From: Pontibacter aquaedesilientis
Lineage (GTDB): Bacteria; Bacteroidota; Bacteroidia; Cytophagales; Hymenobacteraceae
DNA length: 64,000 bases
Reading direction: 5' to 3'
Assembly: GCF_014773225.1 (NCBI RefSeq)
Contig: NZ_JACXAJ010000001.1
Coordinates: forward strand, 372,001 to 436,000
Within the stretch, counting starts at the first letter, position 1. Every line of letters begins with the position of its first letter. The translations under genes and the position numbers were made by a program. Positions 23,352-33,202 of this stretch are shown here, piece by piece. The notes under the pieces were generated by a model. It was not told where the DNA came from, did no database searches, and was given only the letters and a program-made list of their open reading frames with translations.

Positions 23352-24764
23352 ATGGAGCAAAGAGCATTAGACCGCAAACTGCAGCACCTGTACTGGCGTG
23401 CTGGTTTCGGGCCAACCTACCGCCAAGAAAATGCACCTGGCAGCATTAAACAAGCAGTCCGGCAAATGCTGCGCGATGCACAGCACCAGCAACCATTGCT
23501 TCAACCCGCCTACAGACCGCTAGAGGAAGGGCAGAACAGCATGCTGGACGCCAACGCACGACTAAAGCAACAGCGGGAACGCAGGCAGTCCATCGAACAG
23601 CTCAACTATACCTGGCTGAACCAAATGGTCACGGCACGGGAGCAGTTGCGCGAAAAAATGACCCTGTTCTGGCACGGGCATTTTGCCTGCCGCCTGCGGG
23701 AGCCCGGCCTGATGCAACTCCAAAACAACACCCTGCGGCAGCATGCGCTAGGTAAGTTCCCAGATCTACTGCTGGCCATATCCAAAGACCCAGGTATGCT
23801 ACAGTTTCTCAACAACCAACAAAACCGCAAGCGGAGCCCCAACGAGAACTTTGCCCGGGAAGTGCTCGAACTGTTCACGTTGGGCCGCGGCTACTACACC
23901 GAACAGGATATTAAGGAGGCGGCCCGCGCCTTTACCGGTTGGGGTTACAATGCCAAAGGTGAGTTTGTGTTCAGGGAGCGCCAGCACGACGCCGGGCCTA
24001 AAACTTTTATGGGGCATACCGGAAATTTCACTGGCGAGGATATCCTGAAATTGGTGGTGCAAAATCCGCAGACGGCTACCTTCATCACCCAGAAGCTTTA
24101 TACCTATTTTGTAAGTGATTTGCCGGATACACCACGTATAGCCAAGCTCAGCGCCTGGTTTTACAAATCGGGGTATGACATTTCGGGTTTGCTGGAGCGC
24201 ATGTTCACGGCCAAGTGGTTTTATGAGCCTGCTCTAGCCGGTGCCAAAATTAAATCGCCGGTAGAGTTGCTGGTGGGTTTGCAGCGTCAGTTTGCCGTAG
24301 CCTATGCCGACTCCCGCAGTCCGTATGTGTTGCAGCGGGCGCTGGGGCAGGAACTGCTGCAACCGCCCAATGTCGGCGGCTGGCCCGGTGGCCGTAACTG
24401 GATCGACAGTTCCACGCTGGCCTATCGTCTGCGTATAGGGCCTGCGCTGCTGCAGGACGCGGCGCTAGCGGTATACCTGAAACCCGATGATGACAGTGAA
24501 CCCTCGAAGCCGACGAATGGGCGCAAAGACGGGCTACGCATCGCTCGGGCCAAAGCCAGCATTGTAGGCTTAGAAAAAAGACTGGAGAAGGTGAGTGACG
24601 ATGCGCTGGTAAGTAGCATCAGCCAATTACTCCTCCAGGTGCCACTTAAACCGGAAACGAAGCAGCTCATCGAGCAGGGTATACCTGCTACTGCTTCCCG
24701 AACAGAGAAAATTCATCAGATCGCGCAGTATATGCTGTCCTTACCCGAGTACCAGTTATGTTAG
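23352..24764 (+). CDS. DUF1800 domain-containing protein
   Basis: 470 residues. The N-terminal LYWRAGFGPT, the central FWHGHFACRL, NQQNRKRSPNENFAREVLELFTLG and LQPPNVGGWPGG motifs are the DUF1800 signature. Function is unknown; the family is frequently encoded next to DUF1501, as here (26 bases apart), and the pair is thought to be an exported system. No signal peptide is evident in this protein. Confidence 0.92.
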   Translation: MEQRALDRKLQHLYWRAGFGPTYRQENAPGSIKQAVRQMLRDAQHQQPLLQPAYRPLEEGQNSMLDANARLKQQRERRQSIEQLNYTWLNQMVTAREQLREKMTLFWHGHFACRLREPGLMQLQNNTLRQHALGKFPDLLLAISKDPGMLQFLNNQQNRKRSPNENFAREVLELFTLGRGYYTEQDIKEAARAFTGWGYNAKGEFVFRERQHDAGPKTFMGHTGNFTGEDILKLVVQNPQTATFITQKLYTYFVSDLPDTPRIAKLSAWFYKSGYDISGLLERMFTAKWFYEPALAGAKIKSPVELLVGLQRQFAVAYADSRSPYVLQRALGQELLQPPNVGGWPGGRNWIDSSTLAYRLRIGPALLQDAALAVYLKPDDDSEPSKPTNGRKDGLRIARAKASIVGLEKRLEKVSDDALVSSISQLLLQVPLKPETKQLIEQGIPATASRTEKIHQIAQYMLSLPEYQLC

Positions 24765-24789
24765 GCCTTTCATAAGAAAAATCAACGCC

Positions 24790-26001
24790 ATGGCGACCAC
24801 ATCAAGAAGAGATTTTATCAGGTTATCGGCGCTGGCATCGGGTATGCTGCTGGTGCCTAATTTTTTGCACGGACTCGATAAGCACGGGATGCCGCTGATG
24901 CCGGGATCCAACGGCAAAAGGCTGGTGGTGATCCAGCTCAGCGGGGGCAACGACGGCCTCAACACCGTTGTGCCATACCTAGATGACCTGTACTATAAGG
25001 CGCGTCCGGGCTTGGCTATACCTGCCAAAAAGGTGCTCACGCTGGATAGTGGGCTGGGGCTGAACCCTGCCATGGAAAAGCTACGCCTGCTTTACGAGCA
25101 AGGCCATGTGGCGGTGCTCAACAGCGTAGGCTACCCAGACCCGGACCGCTCGCACTTCCGTTCCATGGACATCTGGCAATCGGCCAGCGCCTCCGACGAG
25201 TACCTGCATACTGGCTGGTTAGGCCGTTACCTCGATTCTATACCTGGCGGGGCTGCCGCCCATTCCGCCATCGAGGTGGATGATATGCTGAGTCTGGCCC
25301 TGAAAGGGGAGCAGCGTATGGGAATTGCCGTGCAGGATGTGCAGCGCTTTTACCAGGCTTCCAATCAGGATTTCCTTCGCAAAGCAGCCGGACAGCATCA
25401 GGAAGCGCACGACCACCACCAGGTAGATTACCTTTACAAAACCCTGATCGAAACGCAGCAGTCGGCACGTTACCTACAAGAGAAGACGAAGGTATACCGT
25501 TCCAGACAGTCGTACCCCAAAGGGGAATTTGCCAATCATTTGAAAACTATTGCCGAGTTGATTTCCTCTGGTGTGGAGTCACGGGTATATTATGCCTCTC
25601 TGGGCGGTTTCGATACGCATGTGCGGCAGGAACTGCAGCAGGGACGACTATTGGAAGAGCTATCGGTAGGTGTATACAGCTTTGTGCAGGACCTGAAGCA
25701 GCATCGGGAATTTGACAATACCATGATCATGGTTTTCTCTGAGTTTGGCAGGCGGGTAGCACAAAACGCCAGCGGCGGCACCGACCACGGCACGGCCAAC
25801 AACCTGTTCTTAATCGGGGGCGGACTGAAAAAAGCCGGTATGTACAATGAGGCACCCGATCTACAAAACCTGGACCAGGGCGACCTGATGTATCAAATTG
25901 ACTTTAGGAATGTCTATGCCACGCTACTGCAGAACTGGCTGCAGGCAGATGCTGCGGGCATCCTGGGGGGCAACACAAAGATATTGTCCGGACTGATGTA
26001 A
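24790..26001 (+). CDS. DUF1501 domain-containing protein, Tat signal
   Basis: 403 residues. The N-terminus TTSRRDFIRLSALASGMLL is a twin-arginine (Tat) signal. The mature part has LVVIQLSGGNDGLNTVVP, the metal-like motifs FDTHVRQ, FSEFGRRV and GTDHGTANN, which place it in the sulfatase/alkaline-phosphatase-like DUF1501 family. The Tat signal suggests cofactor loading before export. It is translated with the DUF1800 gene upstream. Confidence 0.92.
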   Translation: MATTSRRDFIRLSALASGMLLVPNFLHGLDKHGMPLMPGSNGKRLVVIQLSGGNDGLNTVVPYLDDLYYKARPGLAIPAKKVLTLDSGLGLNPAMEKLRLLYEQGHVAVLNSVGYPDPDRSHFRSMDIWQSASASDEYLHTGWLGRYLDSIPGGAAAHSAIEVDDMLSLALKGEQRMGIAVQDVQRFYQASNQDFLRKAAGQHQEAHDHHQVDYLYKTLIETQQSARYLQEKTKVYRSRQSYPKGEFANHLKTIAELISSGVESRVYYASLGGFDTHVRQELQQGRLLEELSVGVYSFVQDLKQHREFDNTMIMVFSEFGRRVAQNASGGTDHGTANNLFLIGGGLKKAGMYNEAPDLQNLDQGDLMYQIDFRNVYATLLQNWLQADAAGILGGNTKILSGLM

Positions 26002-26311
26002 AGTATAGTAGAACTGCATGCATACTGCATAACGTGTATAAGTCGCTGGTATGATAGTAGCATGCAAATGGCCTACAAAAGTGTGTGGCACCCTTCCTGA
26101 CAGAAATTGAACGGGACCGCATTAATCTCCTAGATATTTCAAATCAGGCGAAACAGTCCGGTATGGCGCGTATCTTTGTAAAGCAGGAGCATTTCGTGGT
26201 TCCACGATATGCATTAGAAGGAAACGCATATCCCGATAACTGGTTCGCTTACACAATGGGTATTGAAAGCCAGCCTTGTAATTTTCCATCTTTATAATTT
26301 GAAATAGAACC
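26002..26311. other. intergenic region with a possible promoter
   Basis: 310 bases. TATCTTTG at 26171-26178 matches the -7 box and would give a leader of about 130 bases for the aldo/keto reductase gene. A 70-codon frame at 26085 overlaps this promoter and has no family features. Nothing else is supported. Confidence 0.4.
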
Positions 26312-27313
26312 ATGACCTATTCGCCCAATCCGGCACGCTATACCTCGATGGAGTACCGCCGCTGCGGTACCAGCGGATTGAAACTACCGGCTCTTTCACT
26401 GGGGCTCTGGCATAACTTCGGACATGTCGATACGCTGGCGAATGCACGCGAAATGCTGCGCTATGCCTTCGATGCCGGCATCACCCATTTTGACCTGGCC
26501 AACAACTACGGGCCGCCGCCGGGAGCTGCCGAGGAAAATTTCGGAAAGATTTTGAAAGAGGATTTTCAGGGGTACAGGGATGAGCTGATCATTTCGACCA
26601 AGGCAGGCTACAAAATGTGGGAAGGTCCTTACGGAGATTGGGGTTCCAAAAAGTACCTGGTTTCAAGTCTGGACCAAAGCCTGAACCGCATGGGCCTCGA
26701 CTACGTGGATATATTTTACCACCACCGCCCCGACCCGGACACACCGCTTGAGGAAACCATGGCGACGCTTGATCTGGTAGTGCGGCAGGGAAAGGCCCTT
26801 TACGTGGGGATTTCAAACTATAAACCCGAGGAAGCCGCCCAGGCTTTTGAGATACTCCGCAGACTCGGGACACCCTGCCTGATTCACCAGCCTAAATACT
26901 CAATGCTGGAGCGCTGGGTAGAAGACGGCCTGCTGGATCTGCTGGAGCAGGAGGGGGTAGGCTGTATCCCATTCTCACCACTGGCGCAGGGCCTCCTGAC
27001 TGACAAGTACCTGCAGGGTATACCTACCGACTCGCGCGCTGCCAAGTCGCACGGAAACCTGCAGCGGGATGCCGTTACAGACGAGCGAATAGCCCAAATT
27101 CAGGAGCTTAACCAGTTGGCGCAAGGCAGGGGGCAGTCACTGGCCCAAATGGCGCTGGCCTGGCTGTTGAAGGATGAACGGATTAGTTCGGTGCTGATCG
27201 GGGCAAGCTCTGTGGCGCAGTTAGCCGACTCGCTGCAAAGCCTGGCGAACACCCGTTTCTCGGACCAGGAGTTGAGGCAGATAGATGCCATTTTGAAACA
27301 GCAGACCTCTTAG
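26312..27313 (+). CDS. aldo/keto reductase (YghZ/MgrA-like)
   Basis: 333 residues. The N-terminal YRRCGTSGLKLPALSLGLW and HFDLANNYGPPPGAAEENFG segments hold the catalytic Asp and Tyr; Lys is in STKAGYKMW and His in FYHHRPD. The GPPPGAAEE and MWEGPYGDWGS sequences are typical of YghZ-type NADPH-dependent reductases of L-glyceraldehyde 3-phosphate and methylglyoxal. Single gene with its own promoter. Confidence 0.92.
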   Translation: MTYSPNPARYTSMEYRRCGTSGLKLPALSLGLWHNFGHVDTLANAREMLRYAFDAGITHFDLANNYGPPPGAAEENFGKILKEDFQGYRDELIISTKAGYKMWEGPYGDWGSKKYLVSSLDQSLNRMGLDYVDIFYHHRPDPDTPLEETMATLDLVVRQGKALYVGISNYKPEEAAQAFEILRRLGTPCLIHQPKYSMLERWVEDGLLDLLEQEGVGCIPFSPLAQGLLTDKYLQGIPTDSRAAKSHGNLQRDAVTDERIAQIQELNQLAQGRGQSLAQMALAWLLKDERISSVLIGASSVAQLADSLQSLANTRFSDQELRQIDAILKQQTS

Positions 27314-27519
27314 TTTTCGCCTGCGCTACACCTGTCATGCGCCTTGCTGCAGTGGCCGCCGCCGGTCAGGGAGCTGCTTTTATAATAATGCAGTTTTATC
27401 GATAGCTTGTTTAGCATAATTCTAAATTGTTTGGTAACACCGGATTAATGAAACCAGTGAAGGGGTAGATAAAGTAAAAGCTAATAGAAATCAATGTTGA
27501 ATTTCAAAACTTGAAGACT

Positions 27520-27756
27520 ATGGAAGCGACTTGCAATAATTGTAATCACTGGGAACAAGACCCAAACAAAATTCAGATGCAAACAAAAGAATTCGGCGTA
27601 TGCGATGAGCTCACCGGGCAGCATGCCTTGGAGCCATCTTACGTGCTCCCCCTGATCCATGAGGGGCCAGAGGACAAAAAGCCGAGACAGTTTGAGATGA
27701 TCACCGGAGCTATGTTCGGCTGCAACCACTTCAGCGAACGCAAAAGATGGGTATAA
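27520..27756 (+). CDS. small cysteine-containing hypothetical protein
   Basis: 78 residues from the ATG at 27520. CNNCNHWEQD at the N-terminus, a central FGVCDEL and C-terminal MFGCNHFSERK give a CxxC...C...C set that could bind a metal. Proteins with this spacing occur in many Bacteroidota as uncharacterised proteins. A strong terminator follows, which supports a separate small gene. Confidence 0.72.
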   Translation: MEATCNNCNHWEQDPNKIQMQTKEFGVCDELTGQHALEPSYVLPLIHEGPEDKKPRQFEMITGAMFGCNHFSERKRWV

Positions 27757-27777
27757 CAAATTACCGATTGATAAAAT

Positions 27778-27830
27778 AAACCGAAACAGGCGCTGCTTTC
27801 CATTCCGGAAGACAGCGCCTGTTTCGGTTT
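27778..27830. terminator. intrinsic terminator after small Cys protein
   Basis: 18-base perfect arms AAACCGAAACAGGCGCTG and complement, with an inner TTCC/GGAA stem. A second hairpin GCCCCGCAG-CTTA-CTGCAGGGC at 27841-27862 serves the opposite strand. Confidence 0.85.
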
Positions 27831-27938
27831 AAAAACAAATGCCCCGCAGCTTACTGCAGGGCAAATGCCTAATCTAAACACAAACAACCAACACTATTTA
27901 TTATTACTAAACTATTCTATTCTGTATTTGGGAAGGGG

Positions 27939-28199
27939 TCAATACCTCAGAAAAGGTTTGCTGCTCAGCCCGGACAAGCTTTCCAGAATACCCACGAAAT
28001 AATCTCCGATCATGATGCCTGCGCCTTTTTCGAGCGCACTTGCGCCAGCTATGCAGGTAACGACTTCCCCGTCGATGGTGGCGTACTCCATCGAATCTTC
28101 CTCCTGATGACCGTTTCTGGGAGGCGCAAAGGTTGTTGATACGGCGCAGCAACCGCTCTCCAAGCCGGTTATTACTGCTGAGTTTTCATAGATGTCCAT
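27939..28199 (-). CDS. small hypothetical protein downstream of peptide ABC transporter
   Basis: 86 residues from the ATG at 28199 (the frame extends upstream without support). It has two adjacent cysteines (ESGCCAVSTTF), a third Cys (VVTCIAG), an acidic middle and a glycine-rich hydrophobic tail (GAGIMIGDYFVGILESLSG). I do not recognise a family. It lies 221 bases after the transporter operon on the same strand and is followed by a terminator-like hairpin (27841-27862). It could be a secreted or modified small peptide, but nothing proves this. Confidence 0.45.
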   Translation of the reverse strand: MDIYENSAVITGLESGCCAVSTTFAPPRNGHQEEDSMEYATIDGEVVTCIAGASALEKGAGIMIGDYFVGILESLSGLSSKPFLRY

Positions 28200-28420
28200 G
28201 TGACGTAGGGTTAGGGTTTTGTTATAAGGCAATACTACACAGTTTCGGCTGTATAAAAGAGGAATATTTGCATAGCACATAACTTGTGTCTTGCGTGTAA
28301 TACATGGTATTTTATTTATCCGGAACGCGGCGTATGCAAAGTTTAGGGGTATATGCGGGATGTACGTAGAGGTTTGGCTCTGATCGGGAGACAAAAATTA
28401 TGAAAAAGTAACAAATGGGT

Positions 28421-29509
28421 TTACCTTTTTTCCTGGGAAGCCTGCAGCAGGTAATAGCTGCAGGTCTGCAAAGCCAGTACGGTAAGGGATAAAAAAGCTC
28501 CCGGAAAGGCCACCAGCCACCAGGCAGCCGTGTTGGCGCGTATTCCGGAGATCATCCTGCCCCAACTCACCAGTTCCGTAGAAACACCTATATTCAGGAA
28601 AGAGAGCGTAGACTCGATCATGAGCAGGGCAGCCAGGCCGAACACAAAGGACACCGCCACGGGCGCCAGCAGGTTGGGCATGGCGTGTCGCCATATAAGT
28701 TGCCACTGCGTCACCCCACTGCTGATGGCAGCCTCAAAATAGGGCAATTCCTTTATGCGCAGCATCTCTCCCCTGGCCAGCCTGGCGGGACCTGTCCAGA
28801 AAGTCAGCACAAGCAGCGCCGAGAGCAGCAGGAGGGAAGGGGGAGCGAAAGCCGCCAGCACCAGGATGAATATAAGTTTAGGTATACTGGTCAGGGTTTC
28901 GATCAGTCGCAACACGATGTGATCGAAGGGAAAAGGAGTGGTCTTTTTGAGGCTGTCCCATCTCATCAGCATGGGTGCCCCGATAAACAGCAACACGCCA
29001 GGTATAGCAAAGGCCAGTATGGTCGGAAGTATGTAGGCACTCATATCGGCTTTGAGCAGCGCCAGTTGAAACGGGACATACAAGGTATAGTACGCCATAG
29101 CCACTAGGGAGGGGAGCAGCAGGAGTAACCTGGCATTGCTTATGCGTAACTTATGGTTGCCGAAAAGTCCGGCAGATGATCCCATGAAAAGACCCAGACC
29201 TGTCGCCAGAAGCATGACCGGCAAACTAATCATAAGCGCTGTCCGGGCTCCGTAGACGATATTCACCAGCACATCCCGCCCCAGGGCATCCGTTCCCAGC
29301 CAATGGAATGGGCGGTTTGCTGCATAGTGCTCCCAATGGAAGGGAGGGGCAAAGACTTTGCTCAGATCAAGCTCATTGGGCAGGAAGGGCAGCGGAAGCC
29401 AGGGGAGCGCAACCACCAGCAGCACCAGTACGCTCAGGTATAGCAAAGCCAACCTGAAAGCCAGTTTCGCCTTAAAGAGTGTCCCTATGGTTTCCATAAG
29501 TCTTCTCAT
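28421..29509 (-). CDS. ABC transporter permease (DppC/OppC-like)
   Basis: 362 residues. Six or so membrane helices and the permease signature region RGEMLRIKELPYFEAAISSGVTQWQLIWRH (the EAA loop that contacts the ATPase), followed by HAMPNLLAPV. N-terminal helix then a conserved HWLGTDALGRDVL. It overlaps the first permease by four bases (ATGA), so the two are translated together. It would form the peptide-uptake channel together with that protein. Confidence 0.92.
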   Translation of the reverse strand: MRRLMETIGTLFKAKLAFRLALLYLSVLVLLVVALPWLPLPFLPNELDLSKVFAPPFHWEHYAANRPFHWLGTDALGRDVLVNIVYGARTALMISLPVMLLATGLGLFMGSSAGLFGNHKLRISNARLLLLLPSLVAMAYYTLYVPFQLALLKADMSAYILPTILAFAIPGVLLFIGAPMLMRWDSLKKTTPFPFDHIVLRLIETLTSIPKLIFILVLAAFAPPSLLLLSALLVLTFWTGPARLARGEMLRIKELPYFEAAISSGVTQWQLIWRHAMPNLLAPVAVSFVFGLAALLMIESTLSFLNIGVSTELVSWGRMISGIRANTAAWWLVAFPGAFLSLTVLALQTCSYYLLQASQEKR

Positions 29510-30888
29510 GCGGCAGTATGTCGTATGCGCGGGTCTGCCAGGGCATAGAGCAGATCGGATAGCAAGTGCGCCAGCAGTTTAAAAAGCGCCACCAGCACCA
29601 CGATCCCCACCATTACCGGATAGTCGCGGGCCATTACCGAGTCGATGAGCAGACGTCCGATGCCAGGTATAGCGAAGATGGTTTCGATGATAACGGCGCC
29701 TGCCACCAGGGCAGGTAGAAAATCGGATAGCAAAGTGATGATGGGAAGCAGGGCGTTGCGCAACATGTGCCGGCGGATCACGCCGCTTTCCGAAAGTCCC
29801 TTGGCCCGGGCTGTGCGGGTATAATCCTGGCTGGCCGTACCTGCCAGGGCATGGTAAAACTGGTTGGTAAGGTAGGGCAGGTTGGCCAGCACCAAACAAA
29901 CCATCGGGAGGGCCATAAAAAGGAGCCATTGGTTCATGGCCTGCAGCCAGGAAAGGCTTACCTCTGTGTAGTAGCCCATGCCATACACCGGAAAAAGCTG
30001 CAGAAAAGCCGGGCTTGCCAGCAGGACCAGCAGAAGCATGGCCAGAACGAAAAGCGGAATACTATCCAGGAAAAACAAAGCAGGCAAAACCGACCGTCGC
30101 CAGATGCGGCCATGGCGTCTGACCATAAGCATGGCAAGTTCTAACGAAATCAAAGTAGCCAGTCCCATGCTGATAAACATAAGCCACCAGGTATTGCCGA
30201 TGGCCTCCACCAGTAAGGCCACGACCGGACGTCCATCCCGGTAGGAAGTACCAAGCTCGCCTTCGAAGAGATGGCGCATCCAATGGTGGTATTGATTGTC
30301 TGGGCCATGCCAACGGAAATCGGGCAGCACATATGCATACTCTTCACGAGTGTCTAACAAGGTATGGGTGGAGGCTTGTAATCGGCGGAGTGGATCAGTT
30401 GAAGCCGCTAAGGTAGAAGCGATTGAATCGACCGCGCTACTCAATTGTTCAGAGCGGGTATGCTGGTACAAGGCATGCATGTGTGGCTGGATACTTTTTC
30501 GCTCGGTAGCGGTAAGCGAACCTTCCAATTGTTGCAAGCTCGAATAGAAAGCAGATACTAATGTCCAGTCGCCGTAGAGCCAGGCCATTCGTTTCAGGAA
30601 AAGGCGTTCTGTTTCAGGGTAGATCAAGTGAAGTGTATCAGGCTCGGGCAGGGAAGTGACGCTGAAATAAAAGAGCGGCAAGTCCTGGCCGGTTTTCCGG
30701 AGGTACTGGCGAAAGGCTTTCTCCCGGCTCTCCGGATCACCTTTGCTGTAGTAGCCTGCATCGGACTGCTGCAGCTGCTGGCTGCCATAAGTGCCCGGCA
30801 TGAGCTTGCTGAGGAGAAACACCAGCGAGGCAATCAGCCAGAGCGCAGGTATAACCAGCAATAACCGTTTCAGCAGATAAGGCCCCAT
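29506..30888 (-). CDS. ABC transporter permease (DppB/OppB-like) with large periplasmic insert
   Basis: 460 residues against about 310-340 usual. After the first helix (LLLVIPALWLIASLVFLLS) there is a polar insertion to about residue 215 that is absent in typical DppB, then the remaining helices with the EAA-type loop ARAKGLSESGVIRRHMLRNALLPI. The insert probably sits in the periplasm and could contact the binding protein. It is 6 bases after the binding-protein gene. No ABC ATPase gene lies in the operon. Confidence 0.9.
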   Translation of the reverse strand: MGPYLLKRLLLVIPALWLIASLVFLLSKLMPGTYGSQQLQQSDAGYYSKGDPESREKAFRQYLRKTGQDLPLFYFSVTSLPEPDTLHLIYPETERLFLKRMAWLYGDWTLVSAFYSSLQQLEGSLTATERKSIQPHMHALYQHTRSEQLSSAVDSIASTLAASTDPLRRLQASTHTLLDTREEYAYVLPDFRWHGPDNQYHHWMRHLFEGELGTSYRDGRPVVALLVEAIGNTWWLMFISMGLATLISLELAMLMVRRHGRIWRRSVLPALFFLDSIPLFVLAMLLLVLLASPAFLQLFPVYGMGYYTEVSLSWLQAMNQWLLFMALPMVCLVLANLPYLTNQFYHALAGTASQDYTRTARAKGLSESGVIRRHMLRNALLPIITLLSDFLPALVAGAVIIETIFAIPGIGRLLIDSVMARDYPVMVGIVVLVALFKLLAHLLSDLLYALADPRIRHTAA

Positions 30889-30894
30889 CGTTTC

Positions 30895-32616
30895 CTACTT
30901 TTTCAGCATAAAAGAACTGACATCATAATAAGGGGAAAGACCAGACACTTTGGTGTTTGAGAAACGGCGATGAATAGCCAGTTTTTCCTTGCGGTAATAG
31001 AGTGATACAAAAGCAGCTTCCTCGTGCAATATTGCCTGCAATTTTTTCAACAGGCGGGCTTTATCTGCTTCGGTCTCTGCTGTGTTGATGGCATCCAGTA
31101 ACGCGTCGCTTTCCGGAGTGCCGAAACCGGTGGTGTTAAAGCCCCCCGGGCCAGCATAGGTGCTATGGAACAAAGGTTTGAAGTTGAACACGAAAGGGTT
31201 GCCTGATATGCCCCGGAAAAACATATCGAAATCGCGGCCATTGATCTTTTGGTTGAAGTAGTTGCTTTCCAAGGCCTGCACTGTTACAGGTATACCTGCT
31301 TTGGCTGCATGCTGTTGGAAGATAAGGGCAGACTGCTCATACACTGTGTTGCCTGCGATGTAAATGATTTCCAGCGTGAGTTGCTCTTTTTTCCCGTTTA
31401 GTTGGCGGAACCAACCATTCTGCTCCTTTATCCAGCCAGCAGATTTTAACAGTGCCATCGCCTTTTGCTCACTGAAGGTATAGGGAGCAAGGTTTTGGTG
31501 GTAGAATTTCTTCACGCTGGGAGGTATAGGCCCCACAGTCGGGGTCGCATAGGATTGCTGCGTGGCCTTGATAAGGTTTTCGACATCCAGCAGATGGGCA
31601 ATGGCCTGTCGGGTGCGCTTGTCCTTTAGCTTGGGAGTTCGTGTATTGAGTCCGGCATACACAAGACTAAAGCCCTGAGGGGAAAACAGCTCATAGTCCT
31701 TTAAAAATACCTTGTCTTGGTTGAGTTGCACAAATTCTGTAACCGGAATATTATCCAGCACATCCAGTTGCCGGTTTTTAAGCGCCAGCAACGCGGTGGT
31801 GTTTTCTGGGATTACCTGAAAGCTGATTCGGGCAGGGTTGGCAGCCAGGTGGCGACCGTCTGCTCCTGTGGTGTTGCCCCACCAGTTATCTTTCCGCTTC
31901 ACTGTCACATATTGGCCTTTTGCCCAGCGCTCCAAGGTATAGCCAGCACTGCCGCTCAGCAATTCTGTACTTCCAGGCGAGCCCATCCGATTCAGACGAT
32001 CTGCAAGGGACTGTATACGGCCCTTGTTGCGAAGCACTATACTGCTATCTGCCAACGAGGGAAGTGCTATACCTGCAAACAAACCCTCCGGGTCGAGCAG
32101 ATAGGCTGGAAGTATGAAAAAATCACCTGTGAGCAGTTCCATTTCAGGTGTATACCCGGTACACACCACTGTGAATTGCCTGGGGTTGGACTTATTCAGT
32201 ACAATGTCCCGGATAAACTCAACTTGCGGACTTAAATTTTCATTATTGATAAAAGGAGCCTTCAACACCTTGAGCGTGAAAGCTACATCGGCCCCTGTAA
32301 CAGGGCTACCATTGGCCCATTCAGCTTCCTCCCGAATCTGATAGGTGAAAAGCGTCAGCGAATCGTTACGCTCCACCTGCGGCATTGAGGAGGCCAAACC
32401 CGGCTTCAGCGTATTGTCGGCCAGATCAGTCGTTAAAAGGCTGTTGTATAGCAAGTTTATAATCTGCAGCGCCTCTAACTCACTGTAGCTAACAGGGTTG
32501 AGACTGCTGATGTCGGCAGCCAAACGAATTCTTATTTCATCGGGCTGCCGTTCCGGCTGATTACAAAAACTAAGTAATAAAAATAGGAGTGGGATTGCAG
32601 CTTTGAGCTTCTTCAT
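30895..32616 (-). CDS. peptide ABC transporter substrate-binding lipoprotein (SBP_bac_5)
   Basis: 573 residues. Signal region with a lipobox-like LLLSFC, then IRLAADISSLNPV, YQIREEAEWANGSPVTGADVAFTL and the C-terminal PYYDVSS: the family-5 extracellular solute-binding pattern (oligopeptide/dipeptide/nickel). It would deliver peptides to the two permeases downstream. First gene of the operon; a GCCTTTG box at about 32648 upstream resembles the -7 element. Confidence 0.92.
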   Translation of the reverse strand: MKKLKAAIPLLFLLLSFCNQPERQPDEIRIRLAADISSLNPVSYSELEALQIINLLYNSLLTTDLADNTLKPGLASSMPQVERNDSLTLFTYQIREEAEWANGSPVTGADVAFTLKVLKAPFINNENLSPQVEFIRDIVLNKSNPRQFTVVCTGYTPEMELLTGDFFILPAYLLDPEGLFAGIALPSLADSSIVLRNKGRIQSLADRLNRMGSPGSTELLSGSAGYTLERWAKGQYVTVKRKDNWWGNTTGADGRHLAANPARISFQVIPENTTALLALKNRQLDVLDNIPVTEFVQLNQDKVFLKDYELFSPQGFSLVYAGLNTRTPKLKDKRTRQAIAHLLDVENLIKATQQSYATPTVGPIPPSVKKFYHQNLAPYTFSEQKAMALLKSAGWIKEQNGWFRQLNGKKEQLTLEIIYIAGNTVYEQSALIFQQHAAKAGIPVTVQALESNYFNQKINGRDFDMFFRGISGNPFVFNFKPLFHSTYAGPGGFNTTGFGTPESDALLDAINTAETEADKARLLKKLQAILHEEAAFVSLYYRKEKLAIHRRFSNTKVSGLSPYYDVSSFMLKK

Positions 32617-32697
32617 TCAATTTTCTGGCCTTGTACTTCCATAATAGCAAAGGCAAGATAGGAAAATTGAGATTATGCCCAATTCAAAAGGGGGTGA

Positions 32698-32883
32698 CTA
32701 TTTGTCAACATTAGTCCAGTTGCCAGTGCCACCCATAGTTGAGAAAGTATCACCGGACTTTTTGTTCGTCTTTGTGTCTGCGTCAGTCGAAGTAGTAGTC
32801 GTGTTCGTGTCTACGTCTTTTTTCTCTTCTGTAGTTGTTCCGAGCAATAGATTCAGGATGATGGCGATGATGATAGATGTCAT
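32698..32883 (-). CDS. small Thr/Asp-rich membrane-anchored hypothetical protein
   Basis: 61 residues. An N-terminal hydrophobic helix (SIIIAIILNLLLG) is followed by a disordered Thr/Asp/Lys tail and GNWTNVDK. The region upstream on this strand has TTGAAAGA and CATCTTTG with promoter-like spacing. Low complexity makes the call uncertain, but the length and promoter support a real small gene. Confidence 0.45.
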   Translation of the reverse strand: MTSIIIAIILNLLLGTTTEEKKDVDTNTTTTSTDADTKTNKKSGDTFSTMGGTGNWTNVDK

Positions 32884-33202
32884 GTCTTTAGTGCTTTAGA
32901 GTGTTGTTTTGTTAAGACAAAGATGAAACAAGTCTTTCAACTAATAAAGGAATATTCATACCTAAAAGTAACTTATATTTATTAAGGCTTTGATTTGTTT
33001 TTACAAATAGAAAGTTGTTTTATTTGAGTATGACAGCAGTAATTTGAATTAATTACCAGCGGATTTAAGAAAAAGTAACATTTTCCTACTTATATTTGAA
33101 AGTAGCCAAGTGTTTTATTTACTAAAACCGGTGCTAAGTTAAGCTAATCCGAAATTAAACTAAATGAAATTAGCCTGACCTTGTTGCACTTATGTTTTTC
33201 TT
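32884..33202. other. intergenic region with divergent promoters
   Basis: 319 AT-rich bases. TATATTTG at 33091-33098 matches the -7 box for the plus-strand gene at 33203; the minus-strand small gene has its own candidate near 32920. No gene or long repeat is seen. Confidence 0.45.

Noticed and set aside
26085..26297. 70-codon open frame before the aldo/keto reductase
   Set aside because: It overlaps the likely promoter (TATCTTTG at 26171) of the next gene and shows no family features.
27907..28152. 81-codon frame overlapping the small CC protein
   Set aside because: Arg/His-rich shadow of the other frame; composition is atypical and there is no start context.
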